Source: an uncultured Pseudomonadales bacterium (GTDB lineage Bacteria; Pseudomonadota; Gammaproteobacteria; Pseudomonadales; Azotimanducaceae). Taken from it: 64,000 nucleotides of DNA. The notes under the pieces are model-generated. The model was not told the origin of the DNA, made no database searches, and worked only from the letters and a program-made list of their open reading frames with translations. The stretch spans positions 3,834,477 through 3,898,476 of the forward strand of contig OY282430.1 in NCBI GenBank assembly GCA_958296025.1, written 5' to 3'. A program made the position numbers and the translations under genes. Within the stretch, counting starts at the first letter, position 1. Each line of letters begins with the position of its first letter. Of this stretch, positions 55,182 to 64,000 are shown one piece after another.

Positions 55182-56033
55182 TCAGCGAATGCGGCTGAGT
55201 ACGCTGTCCAATTCGTCCAAGGAAGCAAAGCGAATGGTCACCTTGCCGGCGCCTTTGGCGTTATGGCTGATGGAAACCGGGGCGCTGATCTTTTCGGCGA
55301 GTTCCCGCTCCAGCGCCAAGGTGTCCACATCCGCCGCCGCGGCCGATGCTCGGTTGGCGGCGCCCCCTGCCAACAATCGGCGCACCAAGGCCTCGGTCTG
55401 CCGCACGGTTAGCTTCTTGGTCACTACTTGACGCGCGGCGGCGGCTTGGTCCGCCGACGGCAAAGACAGCAGGGCGCGGGCATGCCCCATCTCCAAGGCG
55501 TCGCCATCCAGCATCCGGCGCACCGCCGGGTGCAGGTTTAGCAGCCGCAGCAAGTTGGCGACCGCCTCCCGGGATTTGCCGATGGCGTCCGCCGTTTCCT
55601 GTTGGGTCAGGCCGAACTCCTCGCGCAGGCGATGCAGGGCTTCGGCTTCCTCCAAGGGTTTGAGGTCCTCGCGCTGGAGGTTCTCGATCAGGGCTAAGGC
55701 CAAGGCCTGTTGGTCGGTCACCTCCTTGACCACGACCGGCACTGCATCCAGCCCTGCTAGGCCACAGGCGCGCAGCCGCCGTTCGCCGGCGATGAGTTCA
55801 TAGCCGCCGGACGGCCGGGGCCGCACGACTAGGGGCTGCATCAGGCCCTGCGCCTTGATCGACGCCGCCAGCTCGTTAAGCGCCACCTCGTCGAAGTGGC
55901 GACGCGGCTGGTAGGGGTTGCGTTGAATGTCGGTGATGGCGACCGCCTGTGGCGACGCCGTGGGCGCTGGGTCCAAGGAGAGGTCCCCGCTCCAAAGTGC
56001 ATCCAAGCTCCGGCCCAAGGGTTTTCTGGCCAT
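55182..56033 (-). CDS. parB: Chromosome-partitioning protein ParB
   Basis: This 283-residue CTPase clamp loads at parS sites near the origin. It has the N-terminal GRSLDALW, then the ParB/Srx core (RNPYQPRRHFDEVALNELAA, the CTP motif GYELIAGERRLRAC) and the helix-turn-helix LTQQETADAIGKSREAVANL with LLRLL. The C-terminal dimerisation part is present. I saw no perfect parS site (TGTTTCACGTGAAACA) in the window. It follows parA after 100 bp. Confidence 0.95.
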   Translation of the reverse strand: MARKPLGRSLDALWSGDLSLDPAPTASPQAVAITDIQRNPYQPRRHFDEVALNELAASIKAQGLMQPLVVRPRPSGGYELIAGERRLRACGLAGLDAVPVVVKEVTDQQALALALIENLQREDLKPLEEAEALHRLREEFGLTQQETADAIGKSREAVANLLRLLNLHPAVRRMLDGDALEMGHARALLSLPSADQAAAARQVVTKKLTVRQTEALVRRLLAGGAANRASAAAADVDTLALERELAEKISAPVSISHNAKGAGKVTIRFASLDELDSVLSRIR

Positions 56034-56133
56034 TAGCCAAGCCGCCCGTTTGCGAGCTGACCTCGCCTAGCTGGGCCTCTATCGACGACCATTGCACCGT
56101 TCACAGGCGCAAAGCCCGCCGCCTCCGGCCTCG

Positions 56134-56913
56134 TCACGCACCGGCGGATACATGGTTTTTCACCAACTCCGCAGCCAACGCCATGTAGGCGACGGCACCG
56201 CGGCAGTGGCGGTCATAGAGTATCGCCGGCAGGCCGTGGCTGGGCGCCTCCGCCAAGCGGACGTTGCGGGGAATGACCGTGCGGAACACCTTGCTGCCGA
56301 AATGCGCGATCAATTGCCTCGACACCTCCCGGGTTAGGGAGTTGCGCGGATCATACATGGTGCGCAGCACACCCTCTACGGCGAGGCGCGGGTTGGCTCG
56401 ATGGCGGACTTGGTCCACGGTGTCCAGCAAGGCCGTCAGTCCCTCCAAGGCGTAGTATTCGCACTGCATGGGGATCAGCACGCTGTCCGCCGCCACCAAG
56501 GCGTTCAAGGTGAGGATGTTGAGCGAGGGCGGACAGTCCAAAATGACGTACTCGTAGCTCGCCATCGGCGCCGCCAAACCAAAGCATTCGCGCAGCCTGT
56601 ATTCCCGACGCTCCATGCCCAACAGTTCGATCTCCGCGGCAGTCAGGTCCCGGTCGCATGGCGCAACATCGAAAGGGCCCGGGCAACGCTTCACGATGCT
56701 GCGCAAGTCCGCTCTCCCCAGCAGCCAATCGCGCACGGAGCCTTGCACCGCCTCGCCGTCAACGCCGGCCCCAGTGGTGGCGTTGCCCTGGGGGTCGAGG
56801 TCGATTAGCAGCGCTCTGCAGCCCGAAAGCCACAGAGAGGCGCTCAGGTTAACGCTGGTCGTGGTTTTGCCAACGCCGCCCTTCTGATTGGCCACCGCTA
56901 TGATTCGAGTCAT
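56134..56913 (-). CDS. parA: Chromosome-partitioning ATPase ParA (Soj)
   Basis: A 259-residue deviant Walker ATPase: IIAVANQKGGVGKTTTSVNL with the signature lysine, LIDLDPQGNATTGAG and VILDCPPSLNILTLNALVAA. It partners ParB in moving the origin region. The ATG at 56913 lies inside the end of the rsmG frame, giving an unusually long 65-bp overlap. Confidence 0.95.
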   Translation of the reverse strand: MTRIIAVANQKGGVGKTTTSVNLSASLWLSGCRALLIDLDPQGNATTGAGVDGEAVQGSVRDWLLGRADLRSIVKRCPGPFDVAPCDRDLTAAEIELLGMERREYRLRECFGLAAPMASYEYVILDCPPSLNILTLNALVAADSVLIPMQCEYYALEGLTALLDTVDQVRHRANPRLAVEGVLRTMYDPRNSLTREVSRQLIAHFGSKVFRTVIPRNVRLAEAPSHGLPAILYDRHCRGAVAYMALAAELVKNHVSAGA

Positions 56914-57637
56914 TCCGCCTCACCACCAACAGCCCGCTTGCCCAAAAACCGTCCCTGACTCCCGCCATTCTCTCCCAATGCCGGGCTAGGATTGAACCCC
57001 CTGGGAAACCCTCCGGCGCCGCATCCGCCTCACCCAACGCCCGCTGCGAACGTCCGATCCGATCAAAGGCCAGCAAGCAACCTTGGGGCTTCAGCAGAAA
57101 GCCAGCGCACTTCCACAAGTCCGGCAACGGCATCAGGGCCCGGGCCGTGATGATGTGGCAGCAGGCCGGGGGCATGTGCGCAAAATCCTTGCAGTGTACC
57201 CGCACATTGGCGAGATCCAGTTCGCGCTGCACCCGGCTCAGGAAACGGGCTTTCTTGACACTGCGCTCGACCAAGGCGACGGAGACTTCCGGCAAGGCTA
57301 CCGACAAGGGAACCCCCGGCAGCCCCGCGCCGGAACCCAGATCGACCAAGCGCAACGGCTGGCCGCCCCAAATTTCCTGAATTTCCCGAACGGCCTTGAC
57401 CGCAATCAAGCTGTCCAACAAGTGGCGGGCGCCAAATTGGGCTAAATCCCTTTGGGAAACCAAGCCGACCATCTTGCTCCAACGCCGGACGAGACTGGCG
57501 TAGGCATCCAAAAGCCGGATTTGGGTGGCGTTTAGGGCCAATCCGACGGACGCTAGCTCGGCCTCCCGGAGCCCTTGGCGCGGCTGGACGAAATCGGGCC
57601 GAGCTTCCCCTCGCTGAGGGATTTCGAACGCTGTCAT
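56849..57637 (-). CDS. rsmG: 16S rRNA (guanine527-N7)-methyltransferase
   Basis: This 262-residue protein methylates G527 of 16S rRNA. The SAM site LRLVDLGSGAGLPGVPLSV and KKARFLSRVQRELDLANV with ITARALMPLPDL identify it. The family normally ends soon after a strand like GLLVVRR. Here about 19 further residues (NDSNHSGGQ and on) are read out of frame over the start of parA, suggesting a lost stop codon. I chose the ATG at 57637. Confidence 0.92.
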   Translation of the reverse strand: MTAFEIPQRGEARPDFVQPRQGLREAELASVGLALNATQIRLLDAYASLVRRWSKMVGLVSQRDLAQFGARHLLDSLIAVKAVREIQEIWGGQPLRLVDLGSGAGLPGVPLSVALPEVSVALVERSVKKARFLSRVQRELDLANVRVHCKDFAHMPPACCHIITARALMPLPDLWKCAGFLLKPQGCLLAFDRIGRSQRALGEADAAPEGFPGGSILARHWERMAGVRDGFWASGLLVVRRNDSNHSGGQSEGRRWQNHDQR

Positions 57638-57684
57638 CGGCAATCCTGTTACGCGGGGCCATCTCCTGCCGACTGCAGATGGAG

Positions 57685-59565
57685 TTAGGCGGCGCCCGCC
57701 AGCGCACCTTGCTTCTTGGCCTGCAGCAAAAGCACGGAGAGCGCCGCCGGCGTCATGCCCGGAATCCGCGCCGCCCGAGCCAAGGTTGCCGGCCGAGCCG
57801 CCTCCAGCTTCTGTTGCAGCTCCCGAGACAACCCCGGCAGGGTGGCGTAACTCAGCCCGGCCGGCAGGGCGATGGCTTCGTGACGGCGAATCTTGGCGAT
57901 TTCCGTGTCCTGACGCTTGATGTAGCCGGCGTACTTCACTTCCGCCTCCACCTGCCGCAGCAACTCCGGATCAATGGCGGCGGGGAGAAGGCCGACATCG
58001 ACCAATTGGCCAATGCCGACTTCAGGCCGTTTCAGATACTCCACCAAGCGGATGTCCTCGGTGACCGGCTTACCGCCTTGGGCTGCGAGCCGTCGCGCCG
58101 CTTCGCCCCCAACCTTGATTTTGGCGGTGTCGAGAGCCGCCCAAAGCCGCTGCCGTTCGGAACGCTTGGCGGTAAAGGCCCGCCAGCGGGCGGCACCCAC
58201 CAGCCCCATCCTCCGCCCGATTTCGGTCAGCCGCAGATCGGCGTTGTCCTCACGCAGGCGCAGGCGGAATTCGGCGCGACTGGTGAACATGCGATAGGGC
58301 TCGCTGGCGCCTTGGTTAACCAAGTCGTCGATCATGACGCCAAGATAGGCTTCATCCCGGCGGGGATGCCAAGGCGCAAGCCCGCCGGCCTTACGCGCTG
58401 CGTTCAACCCGGCCAACAGGCCTTGGGCAGCGGCTTCCTCATAGCCGGTGGTGCCGTTGATCTGGCCGGCGAAGAACAAACCGGCGAGGGCCTTGGTTTC
58501 CAAGGAGTCCTGCAGGTCCCGCGGGTCGAAATAGTCGTACTCAATGGCGTAGCCCGGGCGGGTGACATGGGCGTTCTCGAAACCCCGCACGGAGCGCACC
58601 AAAGCCAGCTGCACGTCGAACGGCAGGCTGGTGGAAATGCCGTTGGGATAGAGCTCGCCGGAGCGCAGACCTTCGGGCTCGACGAAGATCTGGTGCCTCG
58701 TTCGGTCCGCGAAGCGCACCACCTTGTCCTCAATGCTCGGACAGTAGCGCGGCCCCGCGCCTTCGATCAGGCCGGCGTACAGCGGGCTGCGGTCCAAGGC
58801 GCGGCGGATGATGTCGTGGGTGCGCGGATTGGTTTCCGCCATGTGGCAGGAAACCTGCCGCGGGTGTGGTTCCGGCATGAACGACAGGCTGGGCGTGGGT
58901 TCATCCCCTGGCTGCTCGGCCAGCTTGGACAGATCGACGCTGCGCTTGTCCAGGCGCGGCGGCGTACCGGTCTTCAGCCGCCCCACCCGCAGCGGCAGCG
59001 CCCGCAGCCGCCGGGCTAGGGCGTTCGCCGGGGCTTCCCCGGCCCGGCCTCCCGGCTGGTTTTGCAAGCCCACATGGATGCGCCCGCCAAGAAAGGTGCC
59101 GGTGGTCAACACGACGCAAGCGGTGCGCAAGCGCAGGCCCATGTTAGTGACCACTCCAGCGACGGAGCCATGCTCCAACAGCAGATCGACGACGGGTTGC
59201 TGAAAGACCCTGAGATTTTCCTGATCGTCGATCAGGGCGCGCATGGCGCTGCGATAGAGGTCCCGGTCCGCTTGGGCGCGGGTGGCGCGCACCGCCGGCC
59301 CCTTGCTGGCGTTCAACACTCGGAACTGAATGCCGGCTTGATCCGCAACCCGGGCCATGGCGCCGTCCAAGGCATCGACCTCCCGCACCAGGTGGCTCTT
59401 GCCGATGCCGCCGATGGCGGGATTGCAGGACATCTGGCCGATGGTCTCGAGACTTTGCGTCAGCAGCAGCGTGTCCGCACCGGTGCGGGCCGCGGCCAAG
59501 GCGGCTTCACAGCCGGCATGCCCACCGCCAATGACGATGACGTCGAATGTGTGCGGATGATCCAT
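57685..59565 (-). CDS. mnmG: tRNA uridine-5-carboxymethylaminomethyl modification enzyme MnmG
   Basis: This 626-residue FAD enzyme works with MnmE to modify the wobble uridine. [20 protein letters not shown] at the start is the FAD site. [41 protein letters not shown] and the C-terminal helical tRNA-binding domain ([16 protein letters not shown]) are all present. It stands between mnmE and rsmG in the classical order. Confidence 0.96.
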   Translation of the reverse strand: MDHPHTFDVIVIGGGHAGCEAALAAARTGADTLLLTQSLETIGQMSCNPAIGGIGKSHLVREVDALDGAMARVADQAGIQFRVLNASKGPAVRATRAQADRDLYRSAMRALIDDQENLRVFQQPVVDLLLEHGSVAGVVTNMGLRLRTACVVLTTGTFLGGRIHVGLQNQPGGRAGEAPANALARRLRALPLRVGRLKTGTPPRLDKRSVDLSKLAEQPGDEPTPSLSFMPEPHPRQVSCHMAETNPRTHDIIRRALDRSPLYAGLIEGAGPRYCPSIEDKVVRFADRTRHQIFVEPEGLRSGELYPNGISTSLPFDVQLALVRSVRGFENAHVTRPGYAIEYDYFDPRDLQDSLETKALAGLFFAGQINGTTGYEEAAAQGLLAGLNAARKAGGLAPWHPRRDEAYLGVMIDDLVNQGASEPYRMFTSRAEFRLRLREDNADLRLTEIGRRMGLVGAARWRAFTAKRSERQRLWAALDTAKIKVGGEAARRLAAQGGKPVTEDIRLVEYLKRPEVGIGQLVDVGLLPAAIDPELLRQVEAEVKYAGYIKRQDTEIAKIRRHEAIALPAGLSYATLPGLSRELQQKLEAARPATLARAARIPGMTPAALSVLLLQAKKQGALAGAA

Positions 59566-59723
59566 TTTACGGCGCGGCCTTCGCGAAAAGGTGCGCCAGT
59601 ATAACGGAAGGGCAAGGATTGCTTGGCGGATGCAGCCGCGGTTGGCGCACGGGCCTTAAGGGGCGGCTAGCCTATCGGCGCCGCCCCGTCAACGGCCGCC
59701 CCCAAGTCCGAGCGGGCGGGAAC

Positions 59724-61094
59724 CTATTTGCCGATGCAGAAGCTGCGGAAGATGCTGCCCAACAAGTCCTCGGCAGTCATCTCGCCGGTAATCCCGCCAA
59801 GCGCCTGGTGGGCTAGGCGCAAATCCTCGGCGATGACTTCGCCGGGCGCCTGTTCGCGCAGCCGCTGCGCGGCAGCCTGCAGTGCCGTCGAAGCCTCGGC
59901 CAGGGCCTGCAAGTGGCGATGTCGGGCACTGAAGGCGGCGCCTTCACCAGTGAACCCCACTTGCGCCTTGATGAGCGCCACCAAGTCCGCAAGGCCAGCG
60001 CCCGTTAAGCAGGACAGACGGATACTCGTCCACTGACCGGGAGCCAACCCAGGGGCCGCGCCCGTCAGGTCGATCTTGTTCTCCACCTGAATGGTGCGGT
60101 CCGCCGCAAACAACGGCGCCGACGCTTCATGGGCAGCCGCGTCGCTGACCTGAATGATGAGGTCGGCCTGTTCCGCCTCACTGCGGGCCCGGCGCATGCC
60201 CTCCATTTCCACGGGGTCGCCACTGTCCCGCAAGCCGGCCGTGTCAACCAAGCGCAGGGGCAGGCCATCCAGCACGAGGTCCACCTTAAGCAGGTCCCGA
60301 GTGGTGCCGGGAATGTCCGTGACGATGGCCGCCGACTCGCCGCTTAAGCGGTTCAACAGGCTGGACTTGCCGACATTCGGCGGGCCAACGATGGCGATGC
60401 TGGCCCCTTGATTCAGCAACATCCCCTGACGGCCGCTGCGCCGCAACCGCTCAACGCTGTCGATCAAGCCGTCGACGCGTTCCCCCACCCGGCCCTGGCT
60501 GAGAAATTCCACCTCCTCATCGGGAAAGTCGATGGCCGCCTCAACATAGGTGCGCAATTCCAGGGTGTCTCCATCGATCTGACGAACGCTTTGTGAAAAC
60601 TGCCCTGACAGGGACCGCAACGCACCCCTAGCGGCCGCCACCGACGCACTGGCGATCAGGTCCGCCACCGCTTCGGCCTGCGCCAAATCCAGCTTGTCGT
60701 TGAGGAAGGCCCGTTCCGTGAACTCCCCGGGCAGGGCCAGACGGGCGCCGCCGGTCAGAACGGCGTCGAGTAGCATCTGCATGACCACCGGCCCGCCGTG
60801 GCCGTGCAACTCCAACACGTCCTCCCCGGTGAAGGAGCGCGGCGCGGGGAAGAACAGCCCCAAACCCTCATCGAGCAGTTCGCCATCGTGCCGGAAGCGG
60901 CCATGCACTGCGTGGCGAGGCGGCAGCGGTTTGTTGAGCAGCGCCTCGCCGATTGACCGCGCCAACGGCCCGGAAACCCGCACGATGCCCACCCCGCCTT
61001 GACCGGGCGGCGTGGCCACGGCGGCGATGGTGTCCGTTGAAGCCCTTAGGTCCGAGCCGCCATCGCGGCATCGGCCTTCTTCATCACATACCAT
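59724..61094 (-). CDS. mnmE: tRNA modification GTPase MnmE (start unclear)
   Basis: This G-protein partner of MnmG shows the N-terminal folate-binding domain (DTIAAVATPPGQGGVGIVRV), RAFLNDKLDLAQAEAVADLI, G1 VGPPNVGKSSLLN, G2/G3 IPGTTRD and DTAGLRDSG, and the C-terminal FCIGK with its conserved cysteine. No ATG, GTG or TTG lies at the expected start just before DTIAA. The nearest upstream is ATG at 61094, inside yidC. It would add about 19 non-family residues and overlap yidC by 49 bp. Confidence 0.92.
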   Translation of the reverse strand: MVCDEEGRCRDGGSDLRASTDTIAAVATPPGQGGVGIVRVSGPLARSIGEALLNKPLPPRHAVHGRFRHDGELLDEGLGLFFPAPRSFTGEDVLELHGHGGPVVMQMLLDAVLTGGARLALPGEFTERAFLNDKLDLAQAEAVADLIASASVAAARGALRSLSGQFSQSVRQIDGDTLELRTYVEAAIDFPDEEVEFLSQGRVGERVDGLIDSVERLRRSGRQGMLLNQGASIAIVGPPNVGKSSLLNRLSGESAAIVTDIPGTTRDLLKVDLVLDGLPLRLVDTAGLRDSGDPVEMEGMRRARSEAEQADLIIQVSDAAAHEASAPLFAADRTIQVENKIDLTGAAPGLAPGQWTSIRLSCLTGAGLADLVALIKAQVGFTGEGAAFSARHRHLQALAEASTALQAAAQRLREQAPGEVIAEDLRLAHQALGGITGEMTAEDLLGSIFRSFCIGK

Positions 61095-62764
61095 TGCTGG
61101 GCGATGGAAAGCACACTGTTGACCAGCCAGTAAAGCACCAAACCAGCGGGAAAGAACAAGAACAGCACCGTGAACATGACCGGCATAAGCCGCATGATGC
61201 GCACCTGCATCGGGTCGCCCATGGCCGGCGTCAGCAGTTGTTGGGCGTACATGGTGCCGCCCATCAGCAGCGGCAGGACGAAGTAGGGGTCCATCGCCGC
61301 CAAGTCGTCGATCCACAGCATGAAGGGCGCGTGGCGCAGCTCCACGCTTTCAAACAACACCCAATACAGAGCGATGAAGATCGGCATCGGCAGCAGCATG
61401 GGCAGGCAGCCGCCCAAGGGGTTGACGCCTTCCTTCTTGTACAACGCCATCATCTCCTGGGACAGCTTTTGCCGGTCATCGGCGTAGCGTTCCTGCAGGC
61501 GCTTCATCTGCGGAGACACCCGACGCATGTTGGCCATGGACTTGTAGCTGGCCGAAGAAAGGGGGTAGAGCACCAGCTTGACGAGAAAGGTCAGCATGAT
61601 GATGGCCATGCCCCAATTGAGAAACAGACTGTGCAGCCAGTCCAGCAACCAGAACAGAGGTACCGCCAGCCACCAGAGAAAGCCGTAATCAACGGTCAAG
61701 TTCAGGTTGGCGGCGATTTGCTCCAGCCGCTTTTGATCCTTGGGCCCGGCGTAGAACCATGCCCGCCATTCGCCGACGCGTCCCGGCGCCACCGTGCGCA
61801 AGGGACCTGTGTAGCCGACGATGTAGGTGCCGTCGGCGCGCTTGCGGCCGTAGTAGCTGTTCTTCTCTTCCTTGTCGGCAACCCAAGCGCTTAGAAAGTA
61901 GTGCTGCAGGAAGGCGATCCAGCCGCCATCGACGGAAGTGCGGAAATCCCCCTCGTCCAAGTCGTCAAAAGTGACCTTTTGATAGCGGGACTCCACCGTG
62001 GTCAGCGCCGCACCCAAGTAGGGCTGCGGGCCTAGACTAAAGCTACCCTCACCCGCCGGCTCCTTCGCGTCCCGTTTGATCTGGCCGAACATGCTGGCGC
62101 GAAAGGGCGTGGTGCCGGCGTTCTCAATGCGGTAGGCCAAGTCGATGAGGTAATCGTCGCCGCGAAAGGTGAAGACCTTCTCCACTTTGACGTCCCGCCT
62201 TTCCGCTTGCAGCCGGACTTCAACGGTTTGGCCCGCATCGACGCGGTAGCGCGATTGCGCAACGGCGTAGAGGGGCCGTGTGCCGCCGGAATCCAGCCCA
62301 TCCGGCCCAATTAGGCCACTTTGCGCCATGTACAGGCGGCCATTGCCCACGTTCAGCAGCTCAAAGGGCACGTCCGGATGATCGAGATTGACCGGATAGC
62401 CCGGCAACTGCACCCGTCGGATGTCACCGCCGCGCAGATCGATCCAGACTTCCTGGCTTGGGGTGCTGACCCGCACCAAGCGTTGCTCCGCACCGTCGCT
62501 CTGAGCCGCCTCGAGATGCGCAGCCGCCGCTTCCCCGGGCTCGGGGGCGGCGATGAAGGATGCATCCGGGATGTCCGAAGAGGCTTCCCCGGCTTGCGGC
62601 GCTGGCGCCACCTCCGCCGGAGCCTCCATCAACTCTGGAGCGCTGGCCCTTCCGGGTACCGGCCGAGACTGCAGGTAGTCTTCATTCCACGCCAAAATCA
62701 TCAGGTAGCCTGTGATGGCCAAGCCCACCAACAAAACGATGCGCTGAATCTCCGGTGAAATCAT
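61046..62764 (-). CDS. yidC: Membrane protein insertase YidC
   Basis: This 572-residue Gram-negative YidC has an N-terminal helix (IVLLVGLAITGYLMILAW), a large periplasmic beta domain, and the conserved five-helix core beginning around LDWLHSLFLNWGMAIIMLTF. It includes LYPLSSASYKSMANMRRVSP, PLGGCLPMLLPMPIFIALYW and a C-terminal FLFFPAGLVLYWLVN. It inserts inner-membrane proteins. Its start overlaps the yidD stop by 4 bp. Confidence 0.96.
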   Translation of the reverse strand: MISPEIQRIVLLVGLAITGYLMILAWNEDYLQSRPVPGRASAPELMEAPAEVAPAPQAGEASSDIPDASFIAAPEPGEAAAAHLEAAQSDGAEQRLVRVSTPSQEVWIDLRGGDIRRVQLPGYPVNLDHPDVPFELLNVGNGRLYMAQSGLIGPDGLDSGGTRPLYAVAQSRYRVDAGQTVEVRLQAERRDVKVEKVFTFRGDDYLIDLAYRIENAGTTPFRASMFGQIKRDAKEPAGEGSFSLGPQPYLGAALTTVESRYQKVTFDDLDEGDFRTSVDGGWIAFLQHYFLSAWVADKEEKNSYYGRKRADGTYIVGYTGPLRTVAPGRVGEWRAWFYAGPKDQKRLEQIAANLNLTVDYGFLWWLAVPLFWLLDWLHSLFLNWGMAIIMLTFLVKLVLYPLSSASYKSMANMRRVSPQMKRLQERYADDRQKLSQEMMALYKKEGVNPLGGCLPMLLPMPIFIALYWVLFESVELRHAPFMLWIDDLAAMDPYFVLPLLMGGTMYAQQLLTPAMGDPMQVRIMRLMPVMFTVLFLFFPAGLVLYWLVNSVLSIAQQWYVMKKADAAMAART

Positions 62765-63108
62765 GGCGCCTCCGCCGGGGGCGGCAGATCAACTCCCCCT
62801 GGATGGAACGGGTGGCACCGCAACAGGCGGGTCAGGGCAAGCCGCAAGCCTGTGATGGGACCGTGGCTCTCAAAGACCGCCAAGGCGTATTGGGAGCAGC
62901 TCGGGTAGAACCGGCATCGATGGCCGATAAGCGGGCCCAGTGCCAATTGGTAGGCGCGTATGAGGCCCTTCGCCAAGGTGACAACCACTCGCCGGGGCCA
63001 GCGCAACAGGACGCACAGCAACCCGGCCGAACAGGCCCTGCCGACTGTTTTTCCCGCACACTCGGGGGAGCTCTGGGCATCAGCCCCAGCAGATGCCGAC
63101 CTGCTCAA
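62761..63108 (-). CDS. yidD: YidD membrane protein insertion efficiency factor
   Basis: This 115-residue amphipathic protein assists YidC. The cysteine-rich core CRFYPSCSQYALAVFESHG and GLRLALTRLLRCHPFHPGGV are diagnostic. The N-terminus is longer than the usual 70-85 residues. The probable TTG start at 63108 overlaps the rnpA stop (TTGA), and a later start before LLRWPRRVVVTLAKG is possible. Confidence 0.9.
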   Translation of the reverse strand: MSRSASAGADAQSSPECAGKTVGRACSAGLLCVLLRWPRRVVVTLAKGLIRAYQLALGPLIGHRCRFYPSCSQYALAVFESHGPITGLRLALTRLLRCHPFHPGGVDLPPPAEAP

Positions 63109-63458
63109 CGAGAATTCCCGCTGCTCATCTTCCTGAATGCTCCCTCAAGAAGGTTTCCCAGTTCATGGTGATGGACGGATCCCTGCACATGCAGCACGAT
63201 GTCCAAGGCTGGCAAGCCGTTGGCGTGTAGCCGGAACCCCTCCCTAGCCGTGCGCTTCAGCCGGTTGCGCTGATGCGCCCTTCGGCCCGCCCGCCGCCCG
63301 ATGATCAAGCCGAGCCGTGCGCCGCCCATTGTATTGCCAACCGCCAGAATACGCACCGGGCCGGACTGCCAGCGCATCCGCGCTTGACGCAGCACCCTGC
63401 GGAAATCCCTAGCCGAACGCAACCGGCGGCGCTTGGGGAAGCCGTGCGGCTTAGCTAT
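63105..63458 (-). CDS. rnpA: Ribonuclease P protein component (possible ATA start)
   Basis: This protein subunit of RNase P is identified by [20 protein letters not shown] followed by [10 protein letters not shown], the RNA-binding RNR region. The family's N-terminal signature, here [17 protein letters not shown], lies upstream of the first normal start (TTG at 63422). The only start-like codon before it is ATA at 63458, overlapping the rpmH stop, giving 117 residues. With TTG it would be 105 and lack the FPK..RL block. Confidence 0.88.
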   Translation of the reverse strand: MAKPHGFPKRRRLRSARDFRRVLRQARMRWQSGPVRILAVGNTMGGARLGLIIGRRAGRRAHQRNRLKRTAREGFRLHANGLPALDIVLHVQGSVHHHELGNLLEGAFRKMSSGNSR

Positions 63459-63589
63459 GCCGACAACCGTTTTCGGCCCTTGGCCCGCCGGGCGTTGATG
63501 ATCCTGCGCCCCCCCTTGGTAGCCATGCGGGCGCGAAACCCGTGGGTACGCTTACGCTTAATGTTGCTGGGTTGGTAGGTCCTTTTCAC
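63455..63589 (-). CDS. rpmH: 50S ribosomal protein L34
   Basis: This 44-residue protein was read directly from the reverse strand: it begins [20 protein letters not shown] and ends AKGRKRLSA, matching bacterial L34 in length and sequence. The start is GTG at 63589. It is followed by rnpA with a slight overlap, the standard rpmH-rnpA arrangement at the replication origin. Confidence 0.96.
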   Translation of the reverse strand: MKRTYQPSNIKRKRTHGFRARMATKGGRRIINARRAKGRKRLSA

Positions 63590-64000
63590 GACGGTACCTG
63601 AAGCAAAACGACGCGGGATTTTATGAGCGGCATTGGTAAGCTGTCAATGCTCAAGTGGCCACCCGATTCAGGCCTTAGCCCATCTGGGCAGTCTGCTTGA
63701 ACACTGGAGGAATTCATAGGGCGAAAGGCTTACGAAGCGGCGAGTTGCTGTGGGTGGATGAATGGGCTTGTGCGGGCAAGCAACACCTGGACCTTGGCTT
63801 TGGGCGCAGGAGGTGCCCTAGGTCACCTTGTTTGCCTTCACTAGTGGTTACTGGGCGGAAAAGGCGACCAGCGTTAACTAAGATAAGGCTTACATACATG
63901 TACCAGTGTTGTTGTTGGTGCGTGGTTTGGCATGAGGATAAATGGCTGATTCTTCCTAGTGGAGCGGCTTTCCGCCGATGAAGGGGTGTGGAGAACTGAC
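63590..64000. other. Gene-free stretch upstream of rpmH, probably toward oriC/dnaA
   Basis: No gene is supported here. In gammaproteobacteria rpmH is commonly divergent from dnaA with oriC between. TGTGGAGAA at 63986-63994 is one mismatch from the complement of the DnaA box TTATCCACA. The stretch around 63870-63960 is more AT-rich than its surroundings. The rpmH promoter must be here. The window ends before this can be settled. Confidence 0.4.

Noticed and set aside
1-64000. tRNA, rRNA or CRISPR loci
   Set aside because: No T-loop-like sequence in a gene-free region, no rRNA signature and no regularly spaced direct repeats were found by eye.

Overview
The window is a GC-rich chromosomal segment of a gammaproteobacterium. 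I could not assign a species. The assignment rests on several gene orders. One is rpmH-rnpA-yidD-yidC-mnmE-mnmG-rsmG-parA-parB at the right end, the usual origin-proximal cluster. Another is lptD-surA-pdxA divergent from the amgK-murU cell-wall recycling pair. A third is the Pseudomonas-like string pilT / yggS-proC-yggT / metX-metW-DUF4426-rdgB. A trpE-trpG-trpD-trpC operon and lon are also present. A PPC domain and paired Ig-like C-terminal repeats on an S8 protease, DUF3604 and paired acyl-CoA dehydrogenases suggest a marine or symbiont lineage; this is inference only.

Layout. 1-2.1 kb: a FtsX/MacB-type ABC exporter (permease cut by the left edge) and an Arc-like DNA-binding protein. 2.1-12 kb: sbcB between two inverted copies of a short terminal-inverted-repeat element, a DASS transporter, a PlsC-like acyltransferase, a Nudix hydrolase, a lower-GC type II restriction-modification pair, and a SWIM zinc-finger protein with a third element copy just upstream. 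12-18.3 kb: a broken S8 protease, a dimeric dUTPase and two acyl-CoA dehydrogenases separated by a small tandem duplication. 18.3-30 kb: lon, pdxA-surA-lptD, amgK-murU, a hicA/hicB pair in unusual convergent orientation, rpe and gph. 30-39.7 kb: a rearranged accessory region. It holds a retropepsin-like gene with a small partner, a collapsed second trp operon, a low-GC two-gene unit (glycine-zipper/TerB-like protein plus HNH-nuclease membrane protein), a shattered IS1380-like transposase, an NhaC-type antiporter that seems to start at ATA, and a TonB receptor/LuxR regulator fusion scar. 39.7-55 kb: an MDR oxidoreductase, the intact trp operon, gpsA, DUF3604, pilT, yggS-proC-yggT, a small secreted protein and metXW-DUF4426-rdgB. 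55-64 kb: the par/mnm/yidC/rpmH block ending in a gene-free stretch that probably leads to oriC/dnaA.

How the genes fit together. The housekeeping blocks look intact and compact, with many 4-bp stop/start overlaps. The accessory blocks show repeated decay: internal deletions (trp fossil, S8 protease), fusion scars (TonB/LuxR), duplicated gene junctions and dispersed short elements. This suggests a genome with substantial rearrangement and pseudogenisation. The best candidate for an undescribed system is the TerB-like/HNH pair at 32.5-34.7 kb. It is compositionally foreign, forms its own two-gene operon and sits among mobile-element debris, which is what an anti-phage or conflict module would look like. 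Its function is not shown by the sequence.
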